Source: Thuidium tamariscinum
Taxonomy: Eukaryota; Streptophyta; Bryopsida; Hypnales; Thuidiaceae
Reading direction: 5' to 3'
NCBI GenBank assembly: GCA_947034885.2
Contig: OX344750.2
Coordinates: 37,000,821 to 37,064,820 of the forward strand
Length of the DNA stretch: 64,000 bases
Shown: in pieces, positions 23,604 through 36,180 of the stretch
Layout of the letters: every line of letters starts with the position of its first letter
How positions within the stretch are numbered: position 1 is the first letter of the stretch
Translations under genes and position numbers: made by a program
Notes under the pieces: model-generated
What the model saw: the letters and a program-made list of their open reading frames with translations, nothing else
Databases searched by the model: none
What the model was told of the DNA's origin: nothing

Positions 23604-25364
23604 TTTTAGATTGCGTGAATGGGCAACAACCCACAACCGAAAATTGTCAATTCCGAGAAAGATAACCTGGATTAATAACGACAGGCTAAACAATAAGACC
23701 CACAATAGGAACTATAAAGTAACTAACCACACTTGAATGTGTCCAAATAAGCAAATCAGCATGGTTCCCACTATCATATTGAATTTTTTTTCCTATTATC
23801 TTATTGGAAGTCAAAAGAGAATTCTAAATTCTCTTTGAACACATTTTTTGAATATTGTATGAAAGAGCAATGAATTTTCAAAGTGTTGAAAAATAGGTGT
23901 ATCCAAATGTGACCCTAAAGCTCTCATGAATAGAGGTTGTATACTTTAGGCAAGAGTCTGGAGATGTAGTCTCAAAAAGGGGTCACAATTAGGTATGGTT
24001 ACCTTAATAAGAGCACTTTGATCAATTAATTCAAAAGAAACCCATTCTTGAATTGTCTTGGACATTCAAGTGTTGGAACTCTCCATTCTCTTGAGTGGCT
24101 ATAACAATAGACTACATTGTTAAATTACATCACAATAATGATGATTTCTCCATAATTGCAATGCCTTCCTAAAAATACGCAAGTTTCTTTGCTTTGTACT
24201 TACTCAAATTACTTCTCCTACCTAGCTTTCGTCAATGGCCAGCCTCCTTTGGTCCTCCCCTTTAAAACAAAGGCAGTAAAGTAATGGTTGTCAAAGTCAA
24301 AAGTACCAAGGCGTGGAGATCCAGTGTGCAAATGAGACTTCCCAATGGTAGGGTGATTGTGTGCCATATTCTCCCTAAAATGGCGAGAGTTTTGAAGGGT
24401 CTTCCTGCATGAAATTTCTTTCTTCTTCAACACAAACCTGATGCTGGCACCCTTGGTCAGAAAGATTTCGTCACACTATTAAATTTGGCAAAATATTTTG
24501 TGTACAAAAGTTCTCTGATTTGTCAGCACTGTGTTGATATCGTCAAATGAATTTGCAGAATATCACTTGCTTGGGTGGTTTCTTCCCACTACAGTAGTGA
24601 CGGATCGATGTTCTCACAGAGATCTTAGCCTCACTTTTCCAATTCAAGGAGCATGATTTGACTCAGAAATCCAAACACGCTTCCGAAACTATGTCTTTGC
24701 CTCAAAAATTTGCTCACCTACAACTGTCCATTGTAAATATGCTGCTAATTACCACGCACTCAGCTCTGAAATGCTGTGCAGCTGCGGTATCGCAGGAGAA
24801 CTTCATAACTATTCCACTAGAGAATGCAACATTCCTCCCTTGAGATACTTGGAAAGGATTTTAACTCTTACCAAGCACCTGAACTAAAACTAAAATCGGT
24901 TCACTTTGGAGCTACTAGTCTATTATAGTAATTTCTACAACATGCTTCTACAGTTCAAATGCAGGGTACTGATGCTTTCTTGTTTCTTTAGATATATTTG
25001 TCACCTTTTGTGAAGCATCCTGAATGATTCACTTTCACTGCTTTACAGTTTACACATGGAAACGGTCAATTGTAGTGGCCAATGGCCCTTTTTTCTCAGC
25101 ACCATGGGGCCAGATTGCACCATTTCAAAATAGATGTCTTTTTTTCGCTAGATAAAAGTAATCTTTTTTTGTCAGAAATTTTCCTGTTTTCTTTAAAATA
25201 TGGATGAAGTTGCCACATTTAGATGAAAAAGTGTGTGAATATGATGGAAAAGTGTTTCTAAGTCCAAGAGAAGAATGAATGTAGAAATACAATGCTTCAC
25301 CAAACTTGAAGTGATCGCCATCTTGGCACCTTCTAAAAAAGTAAAAAAAAAGGGTTGGTGACCA
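23604..25364. other. intergenic DNA
   Basis: Mixed composition. No gene recognised on either strand; short frames at 24218-24433 and 24658-24843 have no motifs. 25200-25340 is a diverged relative of the repeat at 25700-25905. Confidence 0.35.
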
Positions 25365-25368
25365 TTAG

Positions 25369-25680
25369 CCCCTAAATGCCCAAGGCACCAAAATGTGGTG
25401 TCGAAGAAACTTTGAAGTTAAATAAAACCTTACCAAATCTCTATTTTGGGTAGTTTATATTTTTGAAAGATTCTTTTTGAAGTCTAGTTTTAGCATCAAT
25501 AATCCAATTTTGACAAAAAAAGATTACTATCCAATTTTAGAACAAATTTCAAGAAGTATGATTTTTCTATTCAAGATTCAGTGCAAGGGTACCCATTGTA
25601 ATCTTGACATTCTATAGTGTTAAGGACTCTTGGAGATGAGCCTCAATTTAGAACAAATTTCAAGAAGCTCAAAACAGGCC
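25369..25680. mobile_element. truncated TTAA-family MITE
   Basis: It starts with CCCCTAAATGCCCAAGGCAC after TTAG and is the inverse of the right part of the element at 6712-7343. Its other side (CTCAAAACAGGCC) matches that element's left interior but lacks the terminal repeat. The middle is deleted. Confidence 0.55.
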
Positions 25681-25699
25681 TATAGAAAATATTTGGATG

Positions 25700-25905
25700 A
25701 AATTGCCAAGAAACTTCAAATGAAACAAAAATCTTAGATAAAATTGCCAAATTGTGGATGAAAATAGAAATACCAATATGTGATGTGTTAATGTGTTATT
25801 TTCTATCCAATATGTGGGTGAATGTTGAAACTAGGAGCTCCACTACAACATTTAATATCGCCACTTTGGCACTTCATGAGACATGAAAAAGAGAGAGCTG
25901 ATTGC
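25700..25905. repeat. dispersed repeat, copy 1
   Basis: Direct-orientation relative of 48270-48460. Shared blocks include GATGAAATTGCCA, TATTTTCTATCCAATAT and ATTGCCACTTTGGCACTTCA (here ATCGCCACTTTGG). Nature unknown. Confidence 0.65.
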
Positions 25906-26462
25906 ACGGAGATAGTGAGTCTTTCACCAGAAGATAGGCTCGATCACCGTCCTCTGACATTCAGTAGACCTTGATGTGTTCACCTCGTGAAGAGTTTTCA
26001 CAGAGATCTCCATCAAGAACAGTCAAGAAGAATTATCAATGTTGGGACCATGACTTGACTGATTACTCCAATTTCATTGCGAGACCTTGCACCTACAGTT
26101 TGCAGGGACTACAATCAGCAGTAAACTGGCTGCAAACTTTTAGAGCAGTTATCACGCATGAAAGACATGAAGGGGTGTGAGGACGAAGTACACAAGGAGA
26201 CTACAATGAGATCAAAGAAAAGGTGTCAACGAACACATTGCACCATGTAGAAGGCAATTTTTTTTTTAAAAAGTTGTCCCATTGTCTATGTGAACGACAG
26301 ATATTCAGAGGGTACAATGTCGCAACACAGAATGGGTGATGACTACCATATACGGATAATTCAATCAGTTATTATTAATCTGCAAGCAACATTGAGAACT
26401 ACTTCAATTGTCTACCTCATCTTTACGCCTTACAAAATTTGATAAGGCCGGGCTATATTTGC
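25906..26462. other. intergenic DNA 3' of the aldolase relic
   Basis: No gene seen; a poly-T/A tract lies near 26262-26271. Confidence 0.3.
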
Positions 26463-28223
26463 TCAGTAGTTGTATTCCTTCACGACCATGCCCTTCTTCG
26501 CTTCCTCGGCTTTGCCATGACTTGCCCAACTGAGCCAAAGCGTTGGCCTTCGCGAGGATCAAAAGAGCCTTCCGAGCAGCCTCCACATTCTGAGGCTGAC
26601 CCTTCTACGCCTTCAGCACAGAATTTTCAAGAGCACACACATACGAGAACGATACGTGCCACGGATTGACGCTCTGATTCATGGCGTTCAAGTTCAAAGT
26701 GGCCTCCATCTCTATTTGTCCACCAGATAGAAACTGCCAAAAAACAAATCAAGCACAAATCAACAAATGCCAAAAGAAAACATGAACAAATCCACTGAGC
26801 ACTAAGCATTTTGACCGACTGTAATACATCTAGGTTCTCATGACTATATCCCAGCTCTCAGCTTTGACAGAACGAATCATGCGCACAAATTAACATGTGC
26901 CAATATCAAATCATGCACAAATCAGCCCATATGTGGTAGACATGCAATCTATAAGCACTCAAAACTTAAGAGTGAAGTTACTATACCTGTCTTGTTTTCA
27001 GAACTCGTGGAGAAAATTCAACATCATCAATAATTTTGCAAAGAGCGAAATCTGTCGGACCCATGTGAAGAGTAACATATGTGAAGAATATGTACTTACA
27101 ATAAAAGTGGGATCTCCCCTCCAACATGTTCAACGTGTACTCGACAACTTGCTCCGGCGAAGTCTTTATCGAAGATTCAGCGCCAGGGGGTGACCGTGCT
27201 GGGCTTCGGCATGATCCCTTTAAACAAGACCTTATTTTCAGGCCTAGACGCGCTCCGTCACTTCCAAGGTCCTGTCAATGCCGAGTTCGCCATCGAGCAG
27301 AATCTTGAGCTCCGCAACGGGCGCCAGGCAATTGTACTGGCAGACGGAGGCGTAGCGAGCGCGAGTCCCCAGGCGGCTTCAGTGATGGCGAGCTCCGAGG
27401 GCCCGTTGGGAATTTTCACCACCAGCCTCCACTTGGCGAAGCACGCTCCCTGCTGATAGTAACCGGCGGTGCGGGACGCTAATCTGGCCAGGACCTAGCA
27501 CCACGACTCATGCTGCGTATGTTCTGGGTCTTGGGTTTCAGGGTTTAGGATTTAGGTCCACCAGGCCCTTGATGCTAGGCACGATGCCTTGCGCATTCAG
27601 GCAACCCACTATGGTTTTGCCGTCCTTGATGGGCTGGTAGAGCATTTCCTCGAACAGGATGGCGCCGGAGATGTATTTGCCAAAGCCTCGGGGTGGTCAC
27701 CAGCAATTGACAGCACGCTTGCCAGTTGGATTCAGTGTTATTAAGGCCGATTGAAGCCAGACACTTGCCGCAGGTGGCGTTCGACTCGTCCATCGCCAGC
27801 TTGTCACATGCTCCCGCCTGTGTTCTGCCACCCATAATCAGACCAACCTAAAATGCAATCAAAATCCCAACACTGACTCAACGGGCGCTCTTGTTTCAAA
27901 ATCGAAAATTGTTTCATAAAAATTCACGGTACTCGTCTACCCTGGGCTAACGATCTCCAGCAATGTCTTGCACAATTGCTCTGAGTCTCGATTCTTGACC
28001 TAATTCTCAACCACTCCTAACAAGAAACTTGGAAAAAGAAGCACATCGCGGTTTTGACAAACTCCTCATCGTATCCAGCAGCGCACACAGCGAAGGCCAC
28101 ATCGGTAGACTTCACCGCAGGTGCTTTTGATTCACCATGGCAGTACCACAGCAGAAGTCAGACTTGAAGCTGGTGCTCTGCTTGAGCGCCATGCATGCCA
28201 ATACTCATTCCAACAGTAGCCAT
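26463..28223 (-). pseudogene. plastid-type class I fructose-bisphosphate aldolase, unprocessed pseudogene
   Basis: Minus-strand relic with introns still present. Exon 1 starts at ATG 28223 with a transit-like leader, an in-frame TGA and AAGYDEEFVKTA. Exon 2 (about 27847-27100, acceptor TTTTAG, donor GTAAGT) carries AMDESNATCGKCLASIGLNN, then [35 protein letters not shown] and PKPSTVTPGAESSIKTSPEQ. Exon 3 (26733 to 26463, acceptor GGCAG) carries [47 protein letters not shown] and, after a frameshift, GMVVKEYNY. The ending retains the C-terminal tyrosine typical of class I enzymes. Lesions include a TAG within HESWC-VLARL, TAG in LKA-KGQ, a deletion after VTERV and several frameshifts. Intact relatives cleave fructose-1,6-bisphosphate in the Calvin cycle. 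The retained introns mean a decayed gene copy, not a retrocopy. Confidence 0.85.
27526..27556 (+). repeat. telomere-like filler inside the aldolase exon
   Basis: Four degenerate variants of the plant telomere unit TTTAGGG lie between the coding blocks GLV and ESWC, where intact aldolases have a few unrelated residues. Probably inserted when a break was repaired. Confidence 0.6.
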
Positions 28224-31200
28224 CGCAACCGAAGATCTCTACAGCAAAGCGGTCACGCCCAAATTCCCTCAATCTGGTGGATTCTCCGCAACTATGAAAG
28301 TGGGTCGCTTGCTGTCACCGATGGAGGTGGCGATGGCTGTGAATATGTGGTAAGGCTCAAACCAAGAGGATGAGTTTATTCAAGTGACCTACATATCTTG
28401 TCACACTACAAATGAAGAATATTTCATTGCAAGATTCAAGCAATTCAACATTAAAAATTACTCTCTCTGAGTGTATTTGACTATTAATCGTAGAAGAATG
28501 TGCAGGTCAATGAAAGACTTTGTAGATTATTAAAGAAATGAAGAATGATCTGAAAATTGAATCCTTGATTTTGGCAAAGTACCTTGTGGTAATAATTTGA
28601 TGATAGGTTGTAGTGATAGGCTAACTAAAAGATTTTGAATGAACTTCTTTTGGTTTCATAGTAATAGGCAATGAAAGGTTGGCATTGAAACCTTTCAACC
28701 TAAAAAATGAATCATCTACTTAAGTAATAATTCCAAAAAAATGTTGAAGTGCTAAGATGTTGGAATTTTTCTTATCAAGAGACAATCTCTTATTATTTTC
28801 CATAGGACTTGAGAAATTTCTTTGCACTTTTTTCTTTCTTGCAACTTTCTTCAATAAAATCTCCTTCCTTGGAACTTCACCAACCATCTCTCTAGCTACA
28901 AATATCTCTGAAACAAAAAAATTTATCTTCAAGAATCGTGGAAATTAAACGAACTTAGATTATGAAAGGTTACTTTAAAACTTTTCATCTTCAAAAGTAT
29001 GTCATTGAAGCAACAACACAAAAATGCAACAAATGCTAAGACAATAAAAAATTCACTAATATTTTTTATAATATTAGAGACTTTTAATACTTTCAAGAGA
29101 GATTCATGACTTAAATGAGTAGGATATAGGGGTGATTGCAAAAAACACTTGTCCTTTTTTTTGTCCCCTTAACCTTTGCCAAGTAGTTTTTTGCTCATAA
29201 ATTTTTCATCTTTTGTTCATTTGAATTGAAATTTGGAATGAAGATGAAAACAAAATTTTGATATGTTGTGTAATTTTTTCAATTTTTTTGAAATTATTTT
29301 ACTATTTTTAAATTGTCCCCGATTGGGTGTCTACCTCGGCCATTTTGGGGGATTTTAGTCCTATTTTTGACCCAAAAATGAGAATTTTGATTTGAAAAGT
29401 GGCATGTAAAGACTTCTACTAAAGTTACATAAGTACAAAAAAATATTTTTTGAAAATATTGTATTGTCCAACTTCCACATGTGCTCAAAGCGCACTACCT
29501 TTGTACAAGTGTAGATAATACAATTTTTTTTTCCCAAAGATGAAAATTGTTGGAAAAGATCATCTTTAAGTTAGGAAAAATTATTATTATTATTATTTTT
29601 GAAATTTTTTACTATTTTTAAAAAATCGTCCAATATTGTTACAATGATTACAACATCATCATACACCTTTTCAATAGTAAGGTCTGAGTACTAGTTATCA
29701 ACATTGTCTGAATATGAACACCAATGCAAAGAGTATCAATAATCAAGGAACAAATAGAGATCAACTTAAAGAAGTCTTATTGAACAAGTTGCATTTTTGT
29801 AAATCTATCTTTTTTGTACTCATCATATTATTTTCTTCATTGTTGTACTTGATTTATGGATGACCCTAGTAACAAATATTTTAAATGAATTTTTGAAGTA
29901 AGTATCTCTTTATTATTGTCAAGGTACTCTACTATAAAAAAATTTGCTTCCTTTTCTACTCTTAGAAAAACATTAATTATTCATTTATCCAAATTTCAAA
30001 TAGATTTTGGATAATTGCATAAGAAGAAATAAAGAATATTCAAATCCAAAATCTAAATGTTGACTATTATATACATTCAACATTAACTTTAGTCAAATCT
30101 AGTTTTCATCCAATCAAAAATTATTAGGGAGGTGATATATACCGATAATTGGATGTATATATCAACCAATTGTGTAAGTTTTTTCCTTTATTAAAAATTG
30201 TCATATACACATATTTAAGAACTTGCAATGCTTAGAATATTCATAACCTTCACTTTTAATTAGAAGGGACTTTGTAATAAAGTAGGATTAAAAGAAGAAG
30301 GTGCATTAATTTGGTTTCTATGGCACAAGTTGTTTACTACAAATCTATGGAGAAAAAAAATCAATCATTCATTGAGTTTCAAAGATCCTCTTCATCCATA
30401 TTGTGGCATTGAACAAGAAATATTGGTCCGTTGATTTTACAACTATTTAGAAGCAACAAATGAATGCTCTAAGTATATGGCTAGAGTAGAAGTAGATCAA
30501 AATTAGAAAAAATTATCTTGTGTTCACCATTTAGGAGTGTATCTTTGGTAATAAATTCTTAAACAAACTTTGGCTCTTTATTAGAAGGCTAGCTATTTGA
30601 ACTTTATAAAAAAATAGTAGCATAGCCACATGTCACCTTTGGCTCACTTTCGCTTAACCATTAATTAAATTCTAAAATGAACTTTGGCACTTTAAATTAT
30701 CATTTCTTGAAAATTTGGTATTATAATCAAAATTATTGTAATTATTTGGTAATGTCTTCACAAACATTGAAAAGTCACTTCTATTGTAAAGAAGGAGGAT
30801 GTATAAATAGTTTCTCTCTATGAATGGACTAGTAGGAGATAAAACAACCTATATAGGATGTGTAAATGAAGATTATTAGAAGCTCAACTACTCACGTATC
30901 TAGTTAAGTCAAAAGTATGAATTGTGTTAGATGTAGAATTTCAAACCTCATTTTGGTATAATAGAATTATTTTTTTCAAATATCTTTGAATTAAAATGAA
31001 GTTCTAAAATAAATCTAAATTTCATCTTCTAAATTCTTCTAATATTTAGAAATTCTAATGAAAAGTTATAAATAAAATTTAAAGAGGGGTCAGAAGGGAC
31101 ATTTTCTTGAACATTTTCAAACACCTCCTTTGAATTTTTTCCATAATTTTTCTTGGAGGCTCAAACCTACAAGAGGATTTTTTGAAGATGAAATTTAGCT

Positions 31201-31344
31201 TGATAACCTTGATTTAGTAAATTTTTTGTTCAAAGTTTTTTGAAGAATGTTATTTCATTATGCCAAAATGAGGTTGAAATTCTACGTTGAACATAACTCA
31301 AGCATTTTGATAATGAAGAATCAAGCTCTCATCTTAAAATCATA
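28224..31344. other. AT-rich intergenic DNA
   Basis: No gene recognised. Small open frames around 28.7-29.5 kb are AT-rich and occur on both strands. A small palindrome lies near 30134-30165 (TGATATATAC..GTATATATCA). Confidence 0.35.
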
Positions 31345-31663
31345 AGAGGATTTCTGGCCAGTTTAGAAGACTGCGAGTTCCTTTACATTGGGAACATTGT
31401 GGGAACGCTGTGATTGCTAAACTAATGTGGTCGAGGAATTGGCACGTCAAAAAATACTAATTAATTAATTAATTATTTTAATTAATTATTAATTAATTAT
31501 TTTTCTTTTCTTTTCTTTTTAATACATTCTGAATTTTTTTGGAAATTTAAAAAAAGAATTCAAAATTCAAAAATTCAAACCAGTAGGGGACTGGTCTGCA
31601 ACAGTGGATACAATTTCAGAGAAGAATCCTAAAATGGTCTTCCAAAGGGCCCCAAAATCCTCT
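31345..31663. mobile_element. TA-flanked MITE with AGAGGATTT ends, copy 1 (319 bp)
   Basis: TA on both sides. The left end AGAGGATTTCTGGCC pairs with the right end AGAGGATTTTGGGGCC in reverse complement. The interior GACTGCGAGTTCC and ATGTGGTCGAG blocks match copy 3 (47080-47414) in inverse orientation. It contains an ATTAATTAATT-rich stretch. Stowaway-like by target site. Confidence 0.7.
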
Positions 31664-31958
31664 TATATTATCCCATATCCACTAAAGATTCATATTAAAC
31701 AATGCATTTCATTATAGAAACAACCTCTCCACCTATTATTTAATTATTAGTCATATATTGGCATCAAGTAGTATTGGTATCTTTTCCAACATTTTGACTT
31801 TCTATACAATTAATTTTCTTTGGATTTGTCAAGGTAACTTGTAACTTTCAAAGCCATTTAACTTTGAAAGATTTAATTATTTTTTGCCAAAGGTGACCTA
31901 TGACGGGCCTTTGACTATGGTGATGCAAGAATTTTAAAGCAAGAATCATGGAGTTTAA

Positions 31959-32762
31959 CCCCTAACTGCCGAGTTGACCATATATAGTTGATCTGAAATT
32001 TCAGGCCCATTTCTAAGCGGGCAGTTAAAATCTTTTGACCATTTAAAAAAAAATTTCAAGCAGTTTTAAGGATTAACTATTGAAAACTTTCATTTTTCAC
32101 TTGAAAAAAGTACATATTTGATTATTGAGAGGTCTTCAAAGGCATACATGTACCAAAAGTGAAGAATAAAGCTTGCCAATTTTTCTTCATTTCCTAGCGT
32201 TTAGCAATTTCACTTGATTTGAGATCTAAGAAATTGTACATATCCATTTGCTTCAAGAATGGTTCCAATGGAAAGTGTAAAGTATTTTCATGATATTCAC
32301 CATTGAAAATTTTAACATACAAATATTGATTTGGAGCTATTTGCAATTTCTACTTATAAAAAATAATTGCATTTCAACAATTGCAAGGCGGATTATGTAA
32401 TGATTTTAATAGCTTTTCATGTGAAATCAAGTTTTTTAGAAGTGAATTTTAGTGTGCTAACACTCTATGTAGTTGTTTAAATCACCTCCAATCCCTAAAA
32501 AAATTTATATGCAAATTTGGGAAACATTGTGGGTAAAGGCAACATACTAAATATAGAAAATGTACTCTTTTCTCTTTATAATCTCACAATTCCTATACAA
32601 TTTTTCACTCAAAATTTGTGTGCTTATTAATAAACAAATTCTTTAAACATTTGCACAATTAGATTTTGAAAAAAAATCAATTTGCTTCATCAGAGATGAC
32701 TACAAGCCAATGCACTTTTTTCATAGTCAAAACTCACTTGAAAAGGCTTGGACATTTAGGGA
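31959..32762. mobile_element. TTAA-family MITE, 804 bp
   Basis: TTAA on both sides (31955-31958, 32763-32766). Ends CCCCTAACTGCCGAG and TCCCTAAATGTCCAAG, the latter close to the 6712-7343 ends. AT-rich and non-coding inside. Confidence 0.6.
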
Positions 32763-32766
32763 TTAA

Positions 32767-33597
32767 TGAATCAGTCTAGATGCATACACTTCTTTTATAT
32801 TGACAAAATGAAAATGTTTTTTGTAAGTTTGAATGAACCTTTTAGTAAATGACTACTGCATTCACATTGTCTCAAAGTACTCCAAAATTTGGAAAAGCAC
32901 AAAGAAAAAAAGTTCATGAATAATATTTAAATTTATGATTTTTTAATTAAAAAAATGAAAAATGAAATTATCAAATATTTTTAATTTTTAATTAAATTAT
33001 TAGATTATTTATACCAACATTTTTTAATTCATTCATTGATTTCATATATTAAGATGCTTTGATAGTTTTAGTTCTTGAATGTAGTTTAGAGCTCAAATTC
33101 TTAGATGTGTTTTATATGAAAATACAAATCCAAAATTCAAATATATATTTTTAGTCTCAAAATATTGTCATTATTTGATCAAAGTATTATTACATGAGAG
33201 GTTCCACAATTCTATATCTTGAAGATAATTTGTTTCGGCAAATTAAGATTCCAATATCATCTTTTATTTATCCACAAGACAAAAATTTGACCATTTGAAT
33301 ATAATATTAATATAGTCTTAAACATTTTAAATTGCTCCAAAAATCAAAATTTTGCCAAAATAGACAAGTTTGCTATTTGAGTCTTAACTATACACAAGCA
33401 TATAGGAACTTATCTAAGAATCAGTAGACTACAACTTGCAACCACTTTATGAACATAGTGATATTAAGTCAAGAAGTGTTGTAAATCCAATCAATTACCA
33501 TAATATAATTGTTTGGTACAAAACATCCAAATCAAACTATATCAAAAGAAAGTGAACCACCATATATATACACATAGCTCTACCCTAATACCTTGGG
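32767..33597. other. AT-rich intergenic DNA
   Basis: Nothing recognised. Confidence 0.3.
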
Positions 33598-34113
33598 CTA
33601 ACGTCTTCTATAAGCACGAAGAACCTCGCTTGTCAACACCTCTTTGAAGAAGAAAGCTTGGCAGAGCCCTTCATAAAAGGGAATACCAGTCAATGGAGAG
33701 TTGCCTGCGGGATAGGGGCCACCCAAAGTCACTGATAACGGCTCATGGTCCTGCCGAATGGGTGAGGGAATGGCAACTGCCCAATTTACACAATTGTTAT
33801 GGAATTCTCCCACAAGTGTCTCAAACTCCGAAAAGTTGCGCACATGCTTCCTCTTAATGCGACGCATGACATCCTCCTTGATGTTAAGCCAATGCGGTGT
33901 CACCATAAACTCACGCTCCAACTCATCCGCCAAGAAGACAAACGTTGCAAGACACATACTTAAGTCTGCTTGAGCAATGGCTGAGTGCAAATACTCACCC
34001 CATGGTGCCCAAAATCGGATGTCTCGTTGTTGCACTGGAATGCGGGTAAGAATGTCTAGTAGATGATGTTGGGCCCATGCAATGTTTTGCCGATCACAGC
34101 GAGTGAGAACCAT
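33598..34113 (-). CDS. hypothetical protein, 171 codons, or single exon of a larger gene
   Basis: I do not recognise the family. From ATG 34113 it reads MVLTRCDRQNIAWAQHHLLD and ends LTSEVLRAYRRR. It is soluble-looking, with no membrane segment or signal peptide and mixed charge. Noticeable segments are DIRFWAPWGEYLHSAIAQAD, REFMVTPHWLNIKEDVMRR and VTLGGPYPAGNSPLTGIPFY. Its GC content is well above the flanking AT-rich DNA and codon choice looks coding. Upstream in frame the sequence stays open to a TAG at 34147-34149, immediately at a possible splice acceptor (GTCTTAG|GG). It could therefore be the last exon of a gene whose earlier exons I cannot find, or a fragment carried by a transposon. 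A real coding origin is likely; present function is unknown. Confidence 0.45.
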   Translation of the reverse strand: MVLTRCDRQNIAWAQHHLLDILTRIPVQQRDIRFWAPWGEYLHSAIAQADLSMCLATFVFLADELEREFMVTPHWLNIKEDVMRRIKRKHVRNFSEFETLVGEFHNNCVNWAVAIPSPIRQDHEPLSVTLGGPYPAGNSPLTGIPFYEGLCQAFFFKEVLTSEVLRAYRRR

Positions 34114-35644
34114 CTTTGGTGACAAATGCCCAACCAATAGATAGCCCTAAGACTTTTTAAATAGGTCTAACAATCTATACCAAGATCCTAAATTGACTAC
34201 TAATGATCAAACCTTCATAATAAATCTTGGACTATTGCTATGGTTACATTTGTTGGCTACAAAATAGCCTTAACTGTGACAACTAGTATCCAAATAATAC
34301 TCAATAAACCAAGTATCATACCTTCATTCCTTCAACTACGGCAACTAATGTCATCCAATCTCATGCCCTACATAACACCCTAAGCAACTATAGACTTTGG
34401 TTTGCACATTGACCAGGTTGAAAGTCCTATATCACAAAGACAAACAACTCCATCAATTTCCAAAATAAAAAATAATAGCTCTCAAAACTCCACTTGATTA
34501 CCTCAAAAGTAATCATAGACCTTCTAATTCACCTCAAACAACCCTTCATATGCCCTAATATTCCATGAAAGGACCAAATGATGAAAGGTTTTGGATTTTG
34601 GATTCAAGATGACCTAAATTAAAAAAATTCAGCCCCTCTTTCATGCCCTCAATACACCCAAATACACCCAAATTCTCCTTAATTGACTATCCACAAGTCC
34701 CATCATAATATCCTAATTCATAGAAAATTTAAAGATTAGAAAAATTTGTGTTTGGAGAACTCTAATTCATAGGTTTAAGTTGAATAGAAATACATAATGT
34801 GCTTGAATTTTAAATCAGGGCCAACTTTCTTACATTTTATTCCATTCTTGTTTCATAAATAAGCCCCACACTCACACTTGAACCTTCATGTGTAAATAAA
34901 GTTTTTTGTTTTGTTTAATTTGAGAAAATTTTGATAATGAGTTGAAATAAAATTATCCCTTAATATTCCTTGTAATCTTGATTAATTACAATTAAGCAAT
35001 TGTATTTGATTAAATACGTAGCCTAAGATTAATCAATTTTGATCAATTTCTAATCCACATTAACTTCTAATTTACTTAATTAAGTTCAAGGAGATTTTCA
35101 ATACATAAACTAACATGTAGACTCCTTGAAACCAAAATAATGACCTCTACCACTTGTACATAATAGAAGCATTGCTGAAGGTTAGAAATTTTACCTGTGT
35201 GGTCTTGTTTGTTTCTTCAATCTTCTTTCTAGCTTCCTCCTTCTTGTTGTGAATATTGAGCAATACTTCCATACTCTGAAGATACATCCAAATGTTGTAG
35301 CAACGACTTGTGTAACCTACCTAACCTTCTCTTATCAATACTTCCCAGGTTCTTTAGTTCTATTTTGGGTTTCTTCTTTTGGCTCTAAAATTTTGAGAAC
35401 TATAAACACTTTACTCCAAAAAGACACTTAAGTGAGCCCACTTGCTAACCTAACCTAACCTAACATGTCTCTTTGACCTTCTCAAAGTGCAAACACCAAA
35501 CTCTGAAATAGACACCTTAATGTGTTCAAGCGCTCATAAAACCTAATTTAGCATGTCTATATAACCTTTTCAAACAACACGCAACTAATCACTCAACTGA
35601 TCACTCAACCAACACCAATGATAGATCTCAAATTGCATTCATAT
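34114..35644. other. AT-rich intergenic DNA
   Basis: No gene seen. Four CCTAA units lie at about 35444-35464, a short telomere-like run. Confidence 0.3.
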
Positions 35645-36180
35645 AACACTACGCAATAGACCCCGCTCTTTCACAACGCGCGATACAAACAACTTATCAA
35701 ACCCCAACACGATGGCTTGGTGTAATTTGACTTCTAAGTTCCTAACTATTCTCATTGTTTTCTCAACGCTAGGCAGTAGAATACACTCTCTCACAACGTG
35801 CGCAACACAAACAACTTATCAAACCCCAACTTGATGGTTTGGTGTAGTTTGACTTCCACATTCCCAAGTGTTGCCCTAGTTCCCTCACTGTTACCCTAGT
35901 TTTCTACAACGCTACGCAATAGAATGTGCTCTTTCACAACGCGCGCAACACAAGCAACTTATCAAACCCCAACTCGATGGTTTGGTGTAGTTTGACTTCC
36001 ACATTCCCAAACGTTGCCCTAGTTCCCTCACTGTTGCCCTAGTTCTCTACAATGCTACGCAATAGAATCTGCTCTCTCACAACGTGTGCAACACAAACAA
36101 CTTATCAAACCCCAACTCGATGGCTTGGTGTAGTTTGACTTCTAGGTTCCCAAATGTTGTCCTAGTTCCCTACAACGCTC
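35645..36180. repeat. 143-bp tandem array, about four copies
   Basis: The AACRCT/AATGCT landmark that ends each unit falls at 35650, 35770, 35913, 36056 and 36179, giving spacings 120, 143, 143 and 123. Conserved blocks in each unit: ACGCAATAGA, TCTCACAACGYGYGCAACAC, AACTTATCAAACCCCAACTC and GGTGTAGTTTGACTTC. GC content is higher than the flanks. Confidence 0.9.

Noticed and set aside
35444-35464. CCTAA units as a true interstitial telomere
   Set aside because: Five-base units do not match the plant 7-base telomere repeat and the run is only four units.
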